Shown here: piece by piece, positions 6,678 to 6,837 of the stretch | Position numbering within the stretch: position 1 is the first letter of the stretch | Layout of the letters: every line of letters begins with the position of its first letter | Source of the DNA: JANXPZ01 sp033853925 | GTDB taxonomy: Bacteria; Eisenbacteria; RBG-16-71-46 | DNA: 6,837 nucleotides | NCBI GenBank assembly: GCA_033853925.1 | Contig: JAWOLC010000056.1 | Coordinates: forward strand, 1-6,837 | Reading direction: 5' to 3' | The notes under the pieces: model-generated | The model's input: the letters and a program-made list of their open reading frames with translations, nothing else | The model's database searches: none | What the model was told of the DNA's origin: nothing | Translations under genes and position numbers: made by a program

Positions 6678-6721
6678 CCACGAGCGCCGCGGTACACGAC
6701 GCGCTACGCGCATAGATGCAG

Positions 6722-6761
6722 GAAGCCCCCGGAGAGCTCTCACGCGCTCCCCGGGGGCTTC
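6722..6761 (+). terminator. Large GC-rich hairpin, likely transcription terminator
   Basis: Perfect 11-bp arms GAAGCCCCCGG (6722-6732) and CCGGGGGCTTC (6751-6761) enclose 18 nt. A further GAG/CTC pairing is possible across a two-base bulge. It lies about 90 nt after the small gene's stop. The stem is very stable but the following bases (ACTTCCG) are not a T-run, so termination would be non-canonical. Because both flanks lack T-runs it could act in either direction. Confidence 0.5.
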
Positions 6762-6776
6762 ACTTCCGCTGGCGAG

Positions 6777-6795
6777 ACCGACCCGTTTCGGTTTT
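6777..6795 (+). terminator. Small hairpin followed by TTTT, possible second terminator
   Basis: ACCGA (6777-6781) pairs with TCGGT (6788-6792) around CCCGTT, and the run TTTT covers 6792-6795. The stem is only 5 bp, so this is weak alone. It may back up the larger hairpin just upstream. Confidence 0.3.
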
Positions 6796-6796
6796 C

Positions 6797-6814
6797 GTCA
6801 CCGCGTGCGGTGAC
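6797..6814. repeat. 18-bp inverted repeat near the window edge
   Basis: GTCACCGC and GCGGTGAC are perfect 8-bp arms around GT. ACCCG (6781-6785) and CGGGT (6815-6819) flank it and could form an outer stem. The hexamer GTTTCG occurs on both sides (6785-6790 and 6818-6823). It could be an operator for a gene beyond the window or part of a terminator region; the sequence does not decide. Confidence 0.5.
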
Positions 6815-6837
6815 CGGGTTTCGATCCCTCTCTCTCC

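Noticed and set aside
5908..6681. Long minus-strand frame of 257 aa across the small gene and intergenic region
   Set aside because: It is antisense to the better supported plus-strand gene, and its Ser/His-rich part is only the translated hexamer repeat.
6797..6837. The right edge resembles the 3' part of a tRNA-Ser (long variable-arm-like hairpin, GGGTTTCGATCCC, then TCTCTCC)
   Set aside because: The T-loop register is wrong by one base, the T-stem pairs only three bases, and no matching GGAGAGA acceptor, D-arm or anticodon arm lies at the right distance upstream.

Overview
This is a very GC-rich bacterial window. Four tightly packed core genes lie on the minus strand and one short gene of unknown function lies on the plus strand. 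High GC, a T. thermophilus-like bacterial aspartyl-tRNA synthetase and the order aspS-phoH-pgpH-ybeY suggest a Gemmatimonadota-like or other deep-branching high-GC bacterium. That placement is an inference from gene content; no marker here proves it.

Layout, in the direction of minus-strand transcription (right to left): aspS (5880-3973), a PhoH/YbeZ-type ATPase (3963-2899), a PgpH/YqfF-type membrane HD phosphohydrolase (2906-522) and ybeY (522-82). The junctions are a 9-nt gap, an 8-nt overlap and a 1-nt TGATG overlap, so this is almost certainly one operon with coupled translation. The last 81 bases (81-1) hold no start codon on the minus strand. At the other end, 5881-6234 is a 354-bp divergent intergenic region. 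It holds a weak sigma-70-like promoter for aspS, a strong imperfect hairpin and a 13-bp palindrome in the aspS leader, and a 72-bp degenerate GAGNNN hexamer repeat. The plus-strand gene (6235-6633, 132 aa) starts 7 bases after a TANNNT hexamer, so its mRNA may be leaderless. It is followed by a large perfect-armed hairpin (6722-6761), a small hairpin with a T-run (6777-6795) and an 18-bp palindrome (6797-6814).

The operon joins tRNA charging (AspRS), RNA and ribosome maturation (YbeZ with the endoribonuclease YbeY) and, by family, degradation of the second messenger c-di-AMP (PgpH). The phoH-pgpH-ybeY order is known from Firmicutes; aspS at its head is the less familiar part. I see no mobile element, CRISPR array, defence island or RNA gene. 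The least explained parts are the aspS leader, the hexamer repeat and the small plus-strand gene.
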